Below, one piece after another: positions 26,340-34,201 of a DNA stretch of 64,000 nucleotides. Made by a program: the position numbers and the translations under genes. Position 1 is the stretch's first letter. Every line of letters starts with the position of its first letter. The notes beneath the pieces are model-generated. The model was not told where the DNA came from. It saw only the letters and a program-made list of their open reading frames with translations, and did not search any database. Origin of the DNA: AP-15 sp963702685 (lineage in GTDB: Bacteria; Pseudomonadota; Alphaproteobacteria; ATCC43930; CGMCC-115725); contig CAVPDQ010000008.1 in assembly GCA_963702685.1 (NCBI GenBank), positions 1 to 64,000 on the forward strand. The letters run 5' to 3'.

Positions 26340-27146
26340 TCAGTGCTCTATCGCCTGAGTCACCGCACCACCGGTGGCGGTGCGGCCGCCATCGACGACA
26401 TATTGCGCGCCGGTGATCGCCGAGGCGAAATCCGAGCATAGAAATAGGACAGTATTGGCGATCTCGTCCACCGCGACATAACGGCCGAGCGGGATCGCCG
26501 CCTGATAGCGCCGGCCGACGCTCGCCGGGTCGGCGGGGTTGAGCTGGGCTTCGAGCGAATGGATCATCCGGGTATCGACCGGGCCCGGGCAGACCGCGTT
26601 GACCCGGATGCCCTGGCGCGCGACCTCGCCGGCCGCGGTCTTGGTCAGCCCGATGACCGCGTGCTTCGAGGCGACATAGGCCGGCATCCCCGGCGTCGCC
26701 ACCAGCCCCGCGACCGAGGCGGTGTTGACGATCGCGCCGCGCCCTTGCCGCAGCATGACCGGCAAGACGTGGCGCAAGCCGAGAAACACGCCCTTGACGT
26801 TGACCGCAATGACCTGGTCGAACGCGTCCTCGTCATGCTCGGCCGTGTGCGCCCATTTGCCTTCGACGCCGGCATTGTTGAAAAAGCAGTCGATCGCGCC
26901 ATAGGCGTCGAGCGCCGCCTTGACGTAGTTCTGCACATCGGCCGATTTGGTCACGTCGGCGCCGACGACGCGCGCCTCGCCGCCCTGCTGGCGGATGATC
27001 CCGGCGGTGGCCTCGCCGCCGGCGGCGTCGCGATCGACGACGACGACCTTGGCTCCGCTTTTGGCAAAGGCGAGCGCGGTGGCGCGGCCGATGCCGTTGC
27101 CGGCGCCGGTGATCAGCGCGACCTTGCCGGTGAAATCGAGATCCAT
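26340..27146 (-). CDS. SDR-family NAD(P)-dependent oxidoreductase
   Basis: A 268-residue classical SDR with all expected parts: TGAGNGIG (residues 13-20), NNAG (90-93), Ser144, Tyr157 and Lys161 in the YVASK context, and a C-terminal substrate loop. Asp38 after the second strand (VVVVDRD) favours NAD over NADP. The substrate is unknown. It lies 41 bp from the kinase gene on the same strand. Confidence 0.88.
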   Translation of the reverse strand: MDLDFTGKVALITGAGNGIGRATALAFAKSGAKVVVVDRDAAGGEATAGIIRQQGGEARVVGADVTKSADVQNYVKAALDAYGAIDCFFNNAGVEGKWAHTAEHDEDAFDQVIAVNVKGVFLGLRHVLPVMLRQGRGAIVNTASVAGLVATPGMPAYVASKHAVIGLTKTAAGEVARQGIRVNAVCPGPVDTRMIHSLEAQLNPADPASVGRRYQAAIPLGRYVAVDEIANTVLFLCSDFASAITGAQYVVDGGRTATGGAVTQAIEH

Positions 27147-27283
27147 GGCGTTTCTCCTTTTTTGTCATTCCCGCCAAAGCGGCAACGCAGAGCCTGCCCC
27201 TGGCCTGAACAGGGGGGCAAGCAAGGTGCGGCGGCACTGGACCTCCGCTTGCGAGCGTGTGAAGAAATTACTTCTGAGAAGAA

Positions 27284-27413
27284 CCGTCATTCCGGGGCGG
27301 TCCGAAGGGCCGAGCCCGGAACCCAAGAACACCTGCATTTCCAATATGTTTGCAGCCCGGTGTTCATGGGTTCCGGGTTCGTGGGCTGCGCCCGCGCCCC
27401 GGAATGACAGCGG
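27284..27413. repeat. Long imperfect inverted repeat
   Basis: The outer arms (CGTCATTCCGGGGC at 27286-27299 and its complement ending near 27410) and the inner arms (CCCGGAACCCA and TGGGTTCCGGG) pair around a central segment of about 40 bases. This is the form of a widespread intergenic palindrome in Bradyrhizobium and relatives. It occupies most of the gap between the SDR gene and the FMN reductase gene (27147-27480), where no gene is seen. Confidence 0.8.
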
Positions 27414-27480
27414 TTTCGCAATTTTTCACACGCGTTTTCGCGGGGGCGACGAACACGTTCGGCGCATCCAAGCCAGCCTC

Positions 27481-28052
27481 TCAGCCTCTGCGGGCGAGCT
27501 GGCGGGTCCAGGTTTCGAGCGCCGCCATAAGGTCGCGGATAAAGCCGCGGCCGGCTTCGTCGGTAAAGCGGCCGGCGGCGTCGAACTTGGTCTGCGCCTG
27601 GCCGATCAAGACCTCGGGTTTGTTCAGCGGATGCATGTCGAGAAAGACGCAGCAGCGGCGGAGGTCATATTGCGCGCGCGCGGTGCCGGCCATCCCGGCG
27701 CCGGCTCCCATGATCGCCACGGGCTTGCCGGCAAAAGGCTGGTCGGGCGGGCGCGAGGCCCAGTCGATCGCATTCTTCAAGACGCCGGAGATCGAATAAT
27801 TGTATTCGGGGCTCACAAACAGCAGCGCGTCGGCCGCCTTGATCTGACTGCCGCAAGGTCTCGACCGACGGCGGAAACCCTTGGGCGCGGACATCCTCGT
27901 TATAGAGCGGGATCGAGCCGATATCCGCGATCTCGACCGTCATGCCCGGCGGCTTCAGCTCGATCGCGGTGCGCAATGCCACCCGGTTGTACGAGCCCGC
28001 GCGCAGGCTGCCGCAAATCGCCAGCACACGGACTACCCTTCGCCTCGCTCAT
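27481..28052 (-). CDS. NADPH-dependent FMN reductase, reading frame broken twice
   Basis: The protein would be about 190 residues. The flavodoxin-like phosphate loop GSLRAGSYNR is in one frame (to about 27855), and the continuation ADALLFVSPEYNYSISGVLK with NAIDWASRP is in another. Removing one base near 27850 (GCGGCAG on the coding strand) joins them. The natural start, ATG 28052 with GGAGGGG before it, needs one G removed at 28036-28038. Repaired, the protein is a typical YieF/ArsH-like reductase of quinones or chromate. Confidence 0.7.
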
Positions 28053-28139
28053 CGTCCCCTCCTCGCCGCGCGATCGACCCCTTAGCGCACCGCCGTCTCG
28101 GGAGCAAGCTTGCGGGCCGTCAGTGGCCGGGCGGCTCGG

Positions 28140-28898
28140 TCAAAGATGCACCCGCGAGTACTGGAACGGCTGCCCGGCGAGCTCGCCGATCAGCGCCGCC
28201 GCCCGCTCGCCGTTGAGATAGCCGGGCGCGAAAACGGTGACGAAAATCTTTCCGGCGCCAAGCGAATTCTCCCAATCGAGATCGAGCAGGCCGTAGCCCC
28301 GGCCCGTCTGCGGATCCACCCACTGCTCGTCGGGGTCCTTGATCCAGCGTTCCAGAAAATCCTTCCATTCCTCGACCACGCGCGCGCTGCCGGGAATGCC
28401 GGGCGGCGCCACGAGGTCCGCGCCGACCTCGATCACGATCCGATCGCCGAAATCCTGAAAGTAGATGTAAGTGTCGTCCCAATCGTAGCGGGCATGCGGC
28501 ACGTCGCAGGTCGCATGGAAAAGTGGTCCCGGCAGACAGCGCTCCTCCTGCTCAAATCGGAAGCCGGGGGGAAGAGCGCCGTTCCCGACAAGAGCGTTGA
28601 CAAATTGCGGCACGCCGAGCGCAGCGCCGTCGGGCGCCAAAAAGCCGAGCGGCAAACCGGCCTTGGACAGTGCCGCGGCGAGATCGTCGAGGGTGTGCAG
28701 CCTTGCCTCCTGGGGATGCGGCAATCCGGCGGCGCCGAGGATCTCGCGCCACAGCCGGTAGAGCGTCCCCACATCGGCCCCACCGGCCCGCGGGTCGAGG
28801 ATGAAGCCCTGCGCTATCAGCTGCCGGCGCAGGCCCGGCCAGTCGGGCTTGGGCCGACGCGGGTCGGCCGGAAAGAAATGCATCCAATTATCCGACAT
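28140..28898 (-). CDS. Protein of unknown function
   Basis: A 252-residue soluble protein starting MSDNWMHFFPADPRRPKPDW, with AAAGGA shortly upstream of the ATG at 28898. It is rich in Trp and acidic residues; a central part DWDDTYIYFQDFGDRIVIEVG and a C-terminal GKIFVTVFAPGYLNGERAAA look like strands of a compact domain. No enzyme motif is visible. It resembles small proteins that score or bind peptides only in general size. Its start overlaps the end of a possible small upstream gene. Confidence 0.6.
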   Translation of the reverse strand: MSDNWMHFFPADPRRPKPDWPGLRRQLIAQGFILDPRAGGADVGTLYRLWREILGAAGLPHPQEARLHTLDDLAAALSKAGLPLGFLAPDGAALGVPQFVNALVGNGALPPGFRFEQEERCLPGPLFHATCDVPHARYDWDDTYIYFQDFGDRIVIEVGADLVAPPGIPGSARVVEEWKDFLERWIKDPDEQWVDPQTGRGYGLLDLDWENSLGAGKIFVTVFAPGYLNGERAAALIGELAGQPFQYSRVHL

Positions 28899-29148
28899 GC
28901 GCCGTCCTTTGCTGAATCCCGACCGCGGCAAGCCCAGCGCGAACCACTTCGGCGGCGGCGCGCTGCGCCGGACCGGCGCCGCAGAGAACTTCGTTGCCCG
29001 CCATCATCAGCAAGCCACCCGAAAAACCCGGGCGCAACGGTGCCAGCGCTCTGAGCGTGACCGCGAGGCGGCCGGCAGGCTTCGGCGCTTTCGGCGCGAA
29101 GCCCCATCGTGCCTTTATCGTGACCGCATCCCAGGAGAGGAATGTCAT
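28888..29148 (-). CDS. Possible small protein upstream of the 252-residue protein
   Basis: An 86-residue reading starting MTFLSWDAVTIKARWGF and ending overlapped by 11 bp with the start of the next gene on this strand, as in coupled operons. The sequence has a plausible alternation of hydrophobic and polar residues (RLAVTLRALAPLRPGFSGGL, then a helix AQRAAAEVVRAGLAAVG). There is no clear ribosome binding site; an ATG at 29175 is an alternative. It fills a gap of about 300 bp that otherwise holds nothing. Confidence 0.4.
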   Translation of the reverse strand: MTFLSWDAVTIKARWGFAPKAPKPAGRLAVTLRALAPLRPGFSGGLLMMAGNEVLCGAGPAQRAAAEVVRAGLAAVGIQQRTAHVG

Positions 29149-29205
29149 CTTGCGCGGCAACGTGTCGCCTATCATGCGCGGAGCATGCTGCGCCTTCGTG
29201 ATAAA

Positions 29206-30321
29206 TTATCCGTTAAGGCGCGGGATCAGCCGCTCGGCATTGCCGGATCGGATCGCGGAGAGCGCATCCGCGGAAAGGCCGCCCTTGGCGAGCGCGGCAC
29301 TCTGCATGGCCGTCGGCACGTAGGGGAAGTCGGTGCCGAACAACACTTGCGACGGCGCCACCATCTTTAAGAGCGATGCCAGCGAAATTGGCCAGGCGGC
29401 GTTGGCGGTGTCGTAATGGAGGCGCTGCAATTCGGCGAGCACCCCGTTTGGCGCGATCTCTTTGAGGTCCTTGCGCTGGTTGGCGAAATATTCGACGCGG
29501 CCGGCAAGCATCGGCATCGGGCCGCCGCCATGGCAGAAAAGCCAGCGGATATCCCGGAGCCGGGCGAGGGTGCCGCTGAAAAGGAGGCTCGTGATCGTGC
29601 GCCCGGTGTCGTACGGGTTTTCGAGCACACCGCCGGGGGTCGTGTCGTTGAGCCCGGCGCAGCAAAAGGGCGCATAGGGGTGAAAAAAGACGATGGCCTT
29701 GCGCCGGTTCAGCTCCTCGAACACGGGCTTATAGAGCGGGTCGCCCGGCCAGCGGTCGCCAAAGCTGGTCGAAAGGTTGATGCCGTCGGCCTTCAACGTG
29801 TCGAACGCGTATTCGATCTCCTTGAGCGACCCATCGACATCCGGCATCGGCAGGCAGGCAAAGCGCGCATAGCGGCCGGGATGGTCCTGCTCCATCTTGG
29901 CGGCGTAATCGTTGCAGGCGCGCGCGATCTTGCGCATGCCCGCGGCGTCGAGGCCGAACCAGACGCCGGGGATCGAGGCCAACGACAACACCGATTTCGC
30001 GACCCCGTTCTTGTCCATCTCGTCGAGCGAGGCCTGCGGCGTCCAATGGGCGACGCCGGGCGACAGCTTTCCGCCGCCGTGCCGGCTCATATATCCCTGC
30101 CAGCCGCCGATGATCTCGGGCGGGTAATAATGGTGATGGATGTCGATCAGGCGGCCGTTTGCCGCGGGCGTCTGGGCCCACAGCCCTTTAGCAGGCAAAG
30201 CGGCGCTCGCCCCCACCGCCGCCACCCCGCAGAGCCACCGCCGCCGCGAAATGACGCCAGAATCGCAATCGGCATGATGGCAATCGGCATGATGGCAATC
30301 GTCATGATGATCGTGTACCAC
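29206..30321 (-). CDS. Tat-exported amidohydrolase (ACMSD-like family)
   Basis: A 371-residue protein. The mature domain starts LIDIHHHYYPP, the metal-binding HxH of amidohydrolase-2 family members, with further ligands in VFFHPYAPF, FCHGGGP and FGTDFP. A twin-arginine signal (SRRRWLCGVAAVGASAAL) precedes it. The GTG at 30321 is chosen because GGGAGGA is seven bases upstream. This leaves 22 residues before the Tat motif that are rich in His, Asp and Cys (HDHHDDCHHADCHHADCDSG), encoded by a 15-bp repeat. The substrate is unknown; relatives decarboxylate or hydrolyse aromatic or lactone compounds. Confidence 0.82.
   Translation of the reverse strand: MVHDHHDDCHHADCHHADCDSGVISRRRWLCGVAAVGASAALPAKGLWAQTPAANGRLIDIHHHYYPPEIIGGWQGYMSRHGGGKLSPGVAHWTPQASLDEMDKNGVAKSVLSLASIPGVWFGLDAAGMRKIARACNDYAAKMEQDHPGRYARFACLPMPDVDGSLKEIEYAFDTLKADGINLSTSFGDRWPGDPLYKPVFEELNRRKAIVFFHPYAPFCCAGLNDTTPGGVLENPYDTGRTITSLLFSGTLARLRDIRWLFCHGGGPMPMLAGRVEYFANQRKDLKEIAPNGVLAELQRLHYDTANAAWPISLASLLKMVAPSQVLFGTDFPYVPTAMQSAALAKGGLSADALSAIRSGNAERLIPRLNG
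30265..30309 (-). repeat. Tandem 15-bp repeat encoding HHADC-type units
   Basis: Three consecutive 15-base units (GCAATCGGCATGATG on the plus strand, the third with one change) lie within the coding region of the Tat-exported amidohydrolase and encode DCHHA-like pentapeptides. Confidence 0.85.
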
Positions 30322-30463
30322 CTCGTATCCTCCCGTCTCATCGCTGGGCTTCAGCTTGCCGCGGAGACGACCGTAATCCAAGCGGCTGAAGCCGCAACCC
30401 AAGCCGGCCGGTCTCCAAAGCGATGCTGTCAGTGGTGTCGGCTTTTTTCTTACGGTGAAGCGT

Positions 30464-30823
30464 CTATTTTGCCGCGGGCGGATCGAATGCGGCCAGCTCC
30501 TCGGCGATCACGGCGCTCAGCGTCGGCACATGGTTGCGGAGCGTCGTCCACACATAAGAAGCGGCAACGTCCTCGTAGTCATGCCGGTAGACATTGCCCG
30601 CGCCAGCCATCTGCCTCCACGGTATTTCAGGGTGCCGGGCCTTCAGGTCGTCAGGCAGGCGACGCGAGGCTTCGGAAATGATCTCAAGGCAGCGCGTCAC
30701 GGCGTATAGGGTGCGCTGATCGGCAACGAACGCCTGATAGTCGAAGCCTTGGACAAAGCCGACTGCAAGGGCGATGTGGTGCGCGATATCGCGCAAAGCG
30801 GCAAGCGCTACCTCAGAACGCAT
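30464..30823 (-). CDS. hepT: HepT-like toxin (DUF86)
   Basis: A 119-residue helical protein of the HepT/DUF86 family, an RNase toxin of MntA-HepT toxin-antitoxin systems. The active-site region reads GNVYRHDYE. The canonical RX4HXY motif would need an Arg five residues before the His, where Gly stands here; His and Tyr are kept and an Arg lies directly before the His. An ATG three codons upstream (30832) is possible. The start overlaps the end of the nucleotidyltransferase gene, as usual for this pair. Confidence 0.8.
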   Translation of the reverse strand: MRSEVALAALRDIAHHIALAVGFVQGFDYQAFVADQRTLYAVTRCLEIISEASRRLPDDLKARHPEIPWRQMAGAGNVYRHDYEDVAASYVWTTLRNHVPTLSAVIAEELAAFDPPAAK

Positions 30824-31109
30824 AAATCGCATCAGCCGTCACGGCTGGCCGAACGTAGGGTTTCAGCCCTAGCGTGCTGACAACATCGACCGGCCCATCA
30901 AAAAGCTCGGCGATGTAATCTTTGACCGCGACATATTCATAGACGCCGACCTCGGCCGCCGGATCGACTTCTATCATAATGTCGATATCGCTGTCCGGCC
31001 GATCATCGCCGCGCGCACGTGAACCGAACACTGCTGCGTGACTGACCCCACGCGCTCGCAGAGCCGCCTCGTTCTCCTTCAGCCGAGCGATGATCTCCTG
31101 ACCGTTCAT
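30813..31109 (-). CDS. mntA: MntA-like minimal nucleotidyltransferase antitoxin
   Basis: A 98-residue protein with the nucleotidyltransferase signature GSRARGDDRPDSDIDIMIE: GS, followed by the DxD metal ligands. Known MntA antitoxins neutralise HepT by adding AMP to the Tyr of its active site. It is the first gene of the pair, overlapping hepT. All catalytic residues look intact. Confidence 0.85.
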   Translation of the reverse strand: MNGQEIIARLKENEAALRARGVSHAAVFGSRARGDDRPDSDIDIMIEVDPAAEVGVYEYVAVKDYIAELFDGPVDVVSTLGLKPYVRPAVTADAIYAF

Positions 31110-31349
31110 CGCATTATGATACCACGAAACTCTGGTATCTCACACCGGCCGTTGCAGAGCGCCGGCACGGGTGCGCCATGCGATGCCTCGGTACTGCGGA
31201 AAGGGCTCTATAGCCTGTGCCCTAAGCTCGCAAACAACCTGCCGCAGGAAACCGGTCCCGTCACGTGCCCCCAAATGAACAGCGTCGAATCTTGATCGGC
31301 CACGGCCGGCCGGCGTTATTGTGCCGAGGCGCAGGACTGGGAGGAGCAA

Positions 31350-32117
31350 ATGGCGGGGCTGCTGGAGGGGAAGTCGGCGCTGGTGACCGGCGGTGGCGGC
31401 GGCATCGGGCGCGCGGCGGCGCTGGCGTTGGCGCGCGAGGGGGCGCGGGTCGCAGTGGCCGATATCGCGGCCGAGGCTGCACGGGAGACGGTGGCGCTGG
31501 TCAATGCCGGCGGCGGCCAGGCGATTTCGCTCTCGGGCGAGGTCGGGCGCGACGCCGAGGTGCGGGCCATGGTCGAGGCCGCGATCGCCGCCTATGGCCG
31601 GCTCGACTGCGCTTTCAACAATGCCGGGATCGCCGGCTGGCATGTCGAGGCCGCCGGCAAAAAGACCGCGGAGTGGTCCGAGGCAGCCTTCGACCGGATG
31701 ATCGAGGTCAACCTGAAGGGCGTGTGGCTCTGCCTGCGCCACGAGCTTTTGCATATGCAGGCCCAGGGTGGCGGGTCGATCGTCAACACCGCCTCGATCG
31801 CCGGGCTCGCCGGATTGCCGACCTCCTGCGCCTATGTCGCGGCAAAGCATGGTGTCGTCGGGCTGACCAAGACTGCCGCGCTCGAATACGCCGAAGCCGG
31901 GATCCGGGTGAATGCGGTCTGCCCCGGCTATATCAAGACCCGGATGACCGAGGAGGCGATGCAGCGCCGCGGTGCGGCGATCCTGGCGCAAACGCCGCTA
32001 AAGCGCATGGGCGAGCCGGAGGAGATCGCCGAGATGGTGGTCTGGCTGTGCTCGGACCGCGCCAGCTATGTCACCGGCGCCGCCTGGAACGTCGATGGCG
32101 GCTGGATGGCGATGTGA
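31350..32117 (+). CDS. SDR-family NAD(P)-dependent oxidoreductase
   Basis: A 255-residue classical SDR: TGGGGGIG (residues 13-20), NNAG (90-93), Ser149, Tyr162 and Lys166, and a C-terminal VTGAAWNVDGGW typical of the FabG-like group. Asp38 after the second strand suggests NAD. GGGAGGAG lies upstream of the ATG at 31350. The substrate is unknown. Confidence 0.88.
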   Translation: MAGLLEGKSALVTGGGGGIGRAAALALAREGARVAVADIAAEAARETVALVNAGGGQAISLSGEVGRDAEVRAMVEAAIAAYGRLDCAFNNAGIAGWHVEAAGKKTAEWSEAAFDRMIEVNLKGVWLCLRHELLHMQAQGGGSIVNTASIAGLAGLPTSCAYVAAKHGVVGLTKTAALEYAEAGIRVNAVCPGYIKTRMTEEAMQRRGAAILAQTPLKRMGEPEEIAEMVVWLCSDRASYVTGAAWNVDGGWMAM

Positions 32118-32130
32118 GGAGAAGAGGCCC

Positions 32131-32364
32131 ATGAAAAAAATTACAGCGTCGCTTGACGACGAGGCGTATCGGCGCGCCCGGACCATCGCTGCCCGACTGC
32201 AGACGTCGGTTTCTGCGCTCGTGCGCAAGCTCCTGACCGACCTCGGCACCGGCGAGAAGGTCGAACGGCTGAAAGCTCGGGAGCGGGAATTGCGCGAGCA
32301 GATCACCGATTTCCGGGCATCCGACCGGCTTTCACGCGATGAAGTCCACAACCGCGGGGCATGA
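32131..32364 (+). CDS. VapB-like ribbon-helix-helix antitoxin
   Basis: A 77-residue protein. KKITASLDDEAYRRARTIAA is a ribbon-helix-helix DNA-binding start, followed by a coiled C-terminal arm (KARERELREQITDFRASDRL) that would bind a PIN toxin. GAGGAGAAGAGG precedes the ATG at 32131. Its stop overlaps the ATG of a vapC remnant (ATGA), so the antitoxin now appears to lack a working partner. Confidence 0.75.
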   Translation: MKKITASLDDEAYRRARTIAARLQTSVSALVRKLLTDLGTGEKVERLKARERELREQITDFRASDRLSRDEVHNRGA

Positions 32365-32472
32365 TCCTGCCGCATTTTTCTCGATACTGAATTCCATCGC
32401 TGCCACCCGCGCGATCGGCCGCCACACGGCCGCGAGGTTGAAGGGATTACTATCATCGATCCGTTTCGCTGA
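32361..32472 (+). pseudogene. Collapsed vapC (PIN-domain toxin) remnant
   Basis: The ATG at 32361 overlaps the vapB stop in the arrangement normal for vapBC operons. Removing one T from the T5 run gives MILPHFLDTE, which is the first strand and first catalytic Asp of a PIN domain, and then HGREVEGITIIDPFR, which resembles the usual VapC C-terminus. Only about 36 residues remain of the normal 130, so the middle is deleted. Confidence 0.6.
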
Positions 32473-32520
32473 CCCGATCCCGTATAGTAAGGGGCGGTGC
32501 TGATGGCCGGTGGAGGCGGG

Positions 32521-34176
32521 ATGGGCGAGGAGCGGGCGCCGCGCGAGGAGATGGTCCCAAGGGAACAAATGACCTACGACGTGGTCGTGGTCGGGGCCGG
32601 GCCGGCCGGGCTCGCCGCCGCGATCCGGCTGAAGCAGCTCGGCGCAGAGGCCGGGCGCGAGGTCGCGGTCTGCGTCGTCGAAAAGGGCTCCGAGGTCGGC
32701 GCGCATATCCTCTCGGGCGCGGTGTTCGAGCCGCGCGCCCTCGACGAGCTCTTGCCCGACTGGCGCGAGCGCGGCGCCCCGCTCGTCACGCCGGCTACAG
32801 AAGACCGGTTTCTGCTCCTGACGCAAAACCGCGCGCTGCGCCTGCCGACCCCGCCGCAAATGCGCAACCATGGCAATTACATCATCAGCCTCGGCAATCT
32901 CTGCCGCTGGCTCGCGCAAGAGGCCGAAGCGCTGGGCGTCGAAATTTATCCGGGCTTTGCCGCGGCCGAGGTCTTGTACGACGAGGCCGGCCGGGTGCGG
33001 GGGGTCGCGACCGGCGATATGGGGATCGGCCGAGATGGCGAGCCGACCGAGCGCTTTCAGCGGGGCGTCGAGCTCGTCGCCACCGAGACGCTCTTTGCCG
33101 AAGGATGCCGCGGCTCGCTGACGAAAACGCTGGTCGAGCGGTTTCGGCTGCGCGACGGGATCGACCCGCAGACCTATGCGATCGGGCTCAAGGAATTGTG
33201 GGAAGTGGCACCCGAGCGGCACCGGCCGGGGCTCGTCCTCCACACCGTCGGCTGGCCGCTCGACAGCGCCACCTATGGCGGCTCGTTCCTCTATCATCTC
33301 GAAGAGCGCCAGGTCGCGGTCGGCTTTGTCGTCGGGCTCGATTACAAAAACCCCTTTTTAAGCCCGTTCGAGGAGTTTCAGCGGTTCAAGACCCATCCTG
33401 CGATCCGCCCTTATTTCGAAGGCGGAAGACGCATCGCCTATGGTGCACGTGCCTTGAACGAAGGGGGCCTGCAATCGATCCCGCGGCTCGATTTTCCCGG
33501 CGGGGCGCTCACCGGCTGCGCCGCGGGCTTTGTCAATGTGCCCAAAATCAAGGGCAGCCACACCGCGATGAAATCGGGGATGGTCGCGGCCGAAGCGATC
33601 TTCCGCCGGCTCGGCGGCGACAGCGGCGCCGAGGTGCGCCAAGCGCTCGAGCAGAGCTGGGTGTGGGGCGAATTGCGCCGGGTGCGCAACATCCGCCCGA
33701 GCTTTCGCCGCGGCCTGTACGCCGGGCTGGCCTATTCGGCCTTCGACACCTATGTGCTGCGCGGCGCGGCACCTTGGACCATGCACCACCATCCCGACTA
33801 CACCCAGCTGGTGCCGGCGCGCGAGGCGCAACCGATCGACTATCCTAAGCCGGACGGGAAAGTGAGCTTCGACCGGCTCTCCTCGGTGTTTATCTCGAAC
33901 ACCAATCATGAGGAGGACCAGCCGCCGCATTTGCGGCTGCGCGACCCGGCAAAGGCGATCGCGGTCAACTATCGGCTCTACGATTCCCCCGAACAGCGCT
34001 ATTGTCCGGCCGGGGTGTACGAGATCGTCGAGGACGCCGGCTCGGGAGAGCCGCGCTTGCAGATCAACGCGCAGAATTGCGTGCACTGCAAGACCTGCGA
34101 CATCAAGGACCCGGAGCAGAACATCGATTGGGTCGTGCCGGAGGGCGGCGGTGGACCCAATTATCCGAACATGTGA
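32521..34176 (+). CDS. Electron transfer flavoprotein-ubiquinone oxidoreductase
   Basis: A protein of about 551 residues. FAD binding begins VVVVGAGPAGLAAAIRLKQ, the ubiquinone-binding domain lies in the middle (TVGWPLDSATYGGSFLYH), and the C-terminal 4Fe-4S cluster ligands are in RYCPAGVYE and NCVHCKTCDIKDP. The enzyme passes electrons from ETF, and so from acyl-CoA and amino-acid dehydrogenases, to the quinone pool at the inner membrane. The ATG at 32521 has GGTGGAGG upstream; an ATG at 32503 and a GTG at 32497 are alternatives. It precedes a TPR protein and ispE. Confidence 0.93.
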   Translation: MGEERAPREEMVPREQMTYDVVVVGAGPAGLAAAIRLKQLGAEAGREVAVCVVEKGSEVGAHILSGAVFEPRALDELLPDWRERGAPLVTPATEDRFLLLTQNRALRLPTPPQMRNHGNYIISLGNLCRWLAQEAEALGVEIYPGFAAAEVLYDEAGRVRGVATGDMGIGRDGEPTERFQRGVELVATETLFAEGCRGSLTKTLVERFRLRDGIDPQTYAIGLKELWEVAPERHRPGLVLHTVGWPLDSATYGGSFLYHLEERQVAVGFVVGLDYKNPFLSPFEEFQRFKTHPAIRPYFEGGRRIAYGARALNEGGLQSIPRLDFPGGALTGCAAGFVNVPKIKGSHTAMKSGMVAAEAIFRRLGGDSGAEVRQALEQSWVWGELRRVRNIRPSFRRGLYAGLAYSAFDTYVLRGAAPWTMHHHPDYTQLVPAREAQPIDYPKPDGKVSFDRLSSVFISNTNHEEDQPPHLRLRDPAKAIAVNYRLYDSPEQRYCPAGVYEIVEDAGSGEPRLQINAQNCVHCKTCDIKDPEQNIDWVVPEGGGGPNYPNM

Positions 34177-34201
34177 CGCCGGCCGACAGGGTAGATTAAA
34201 G

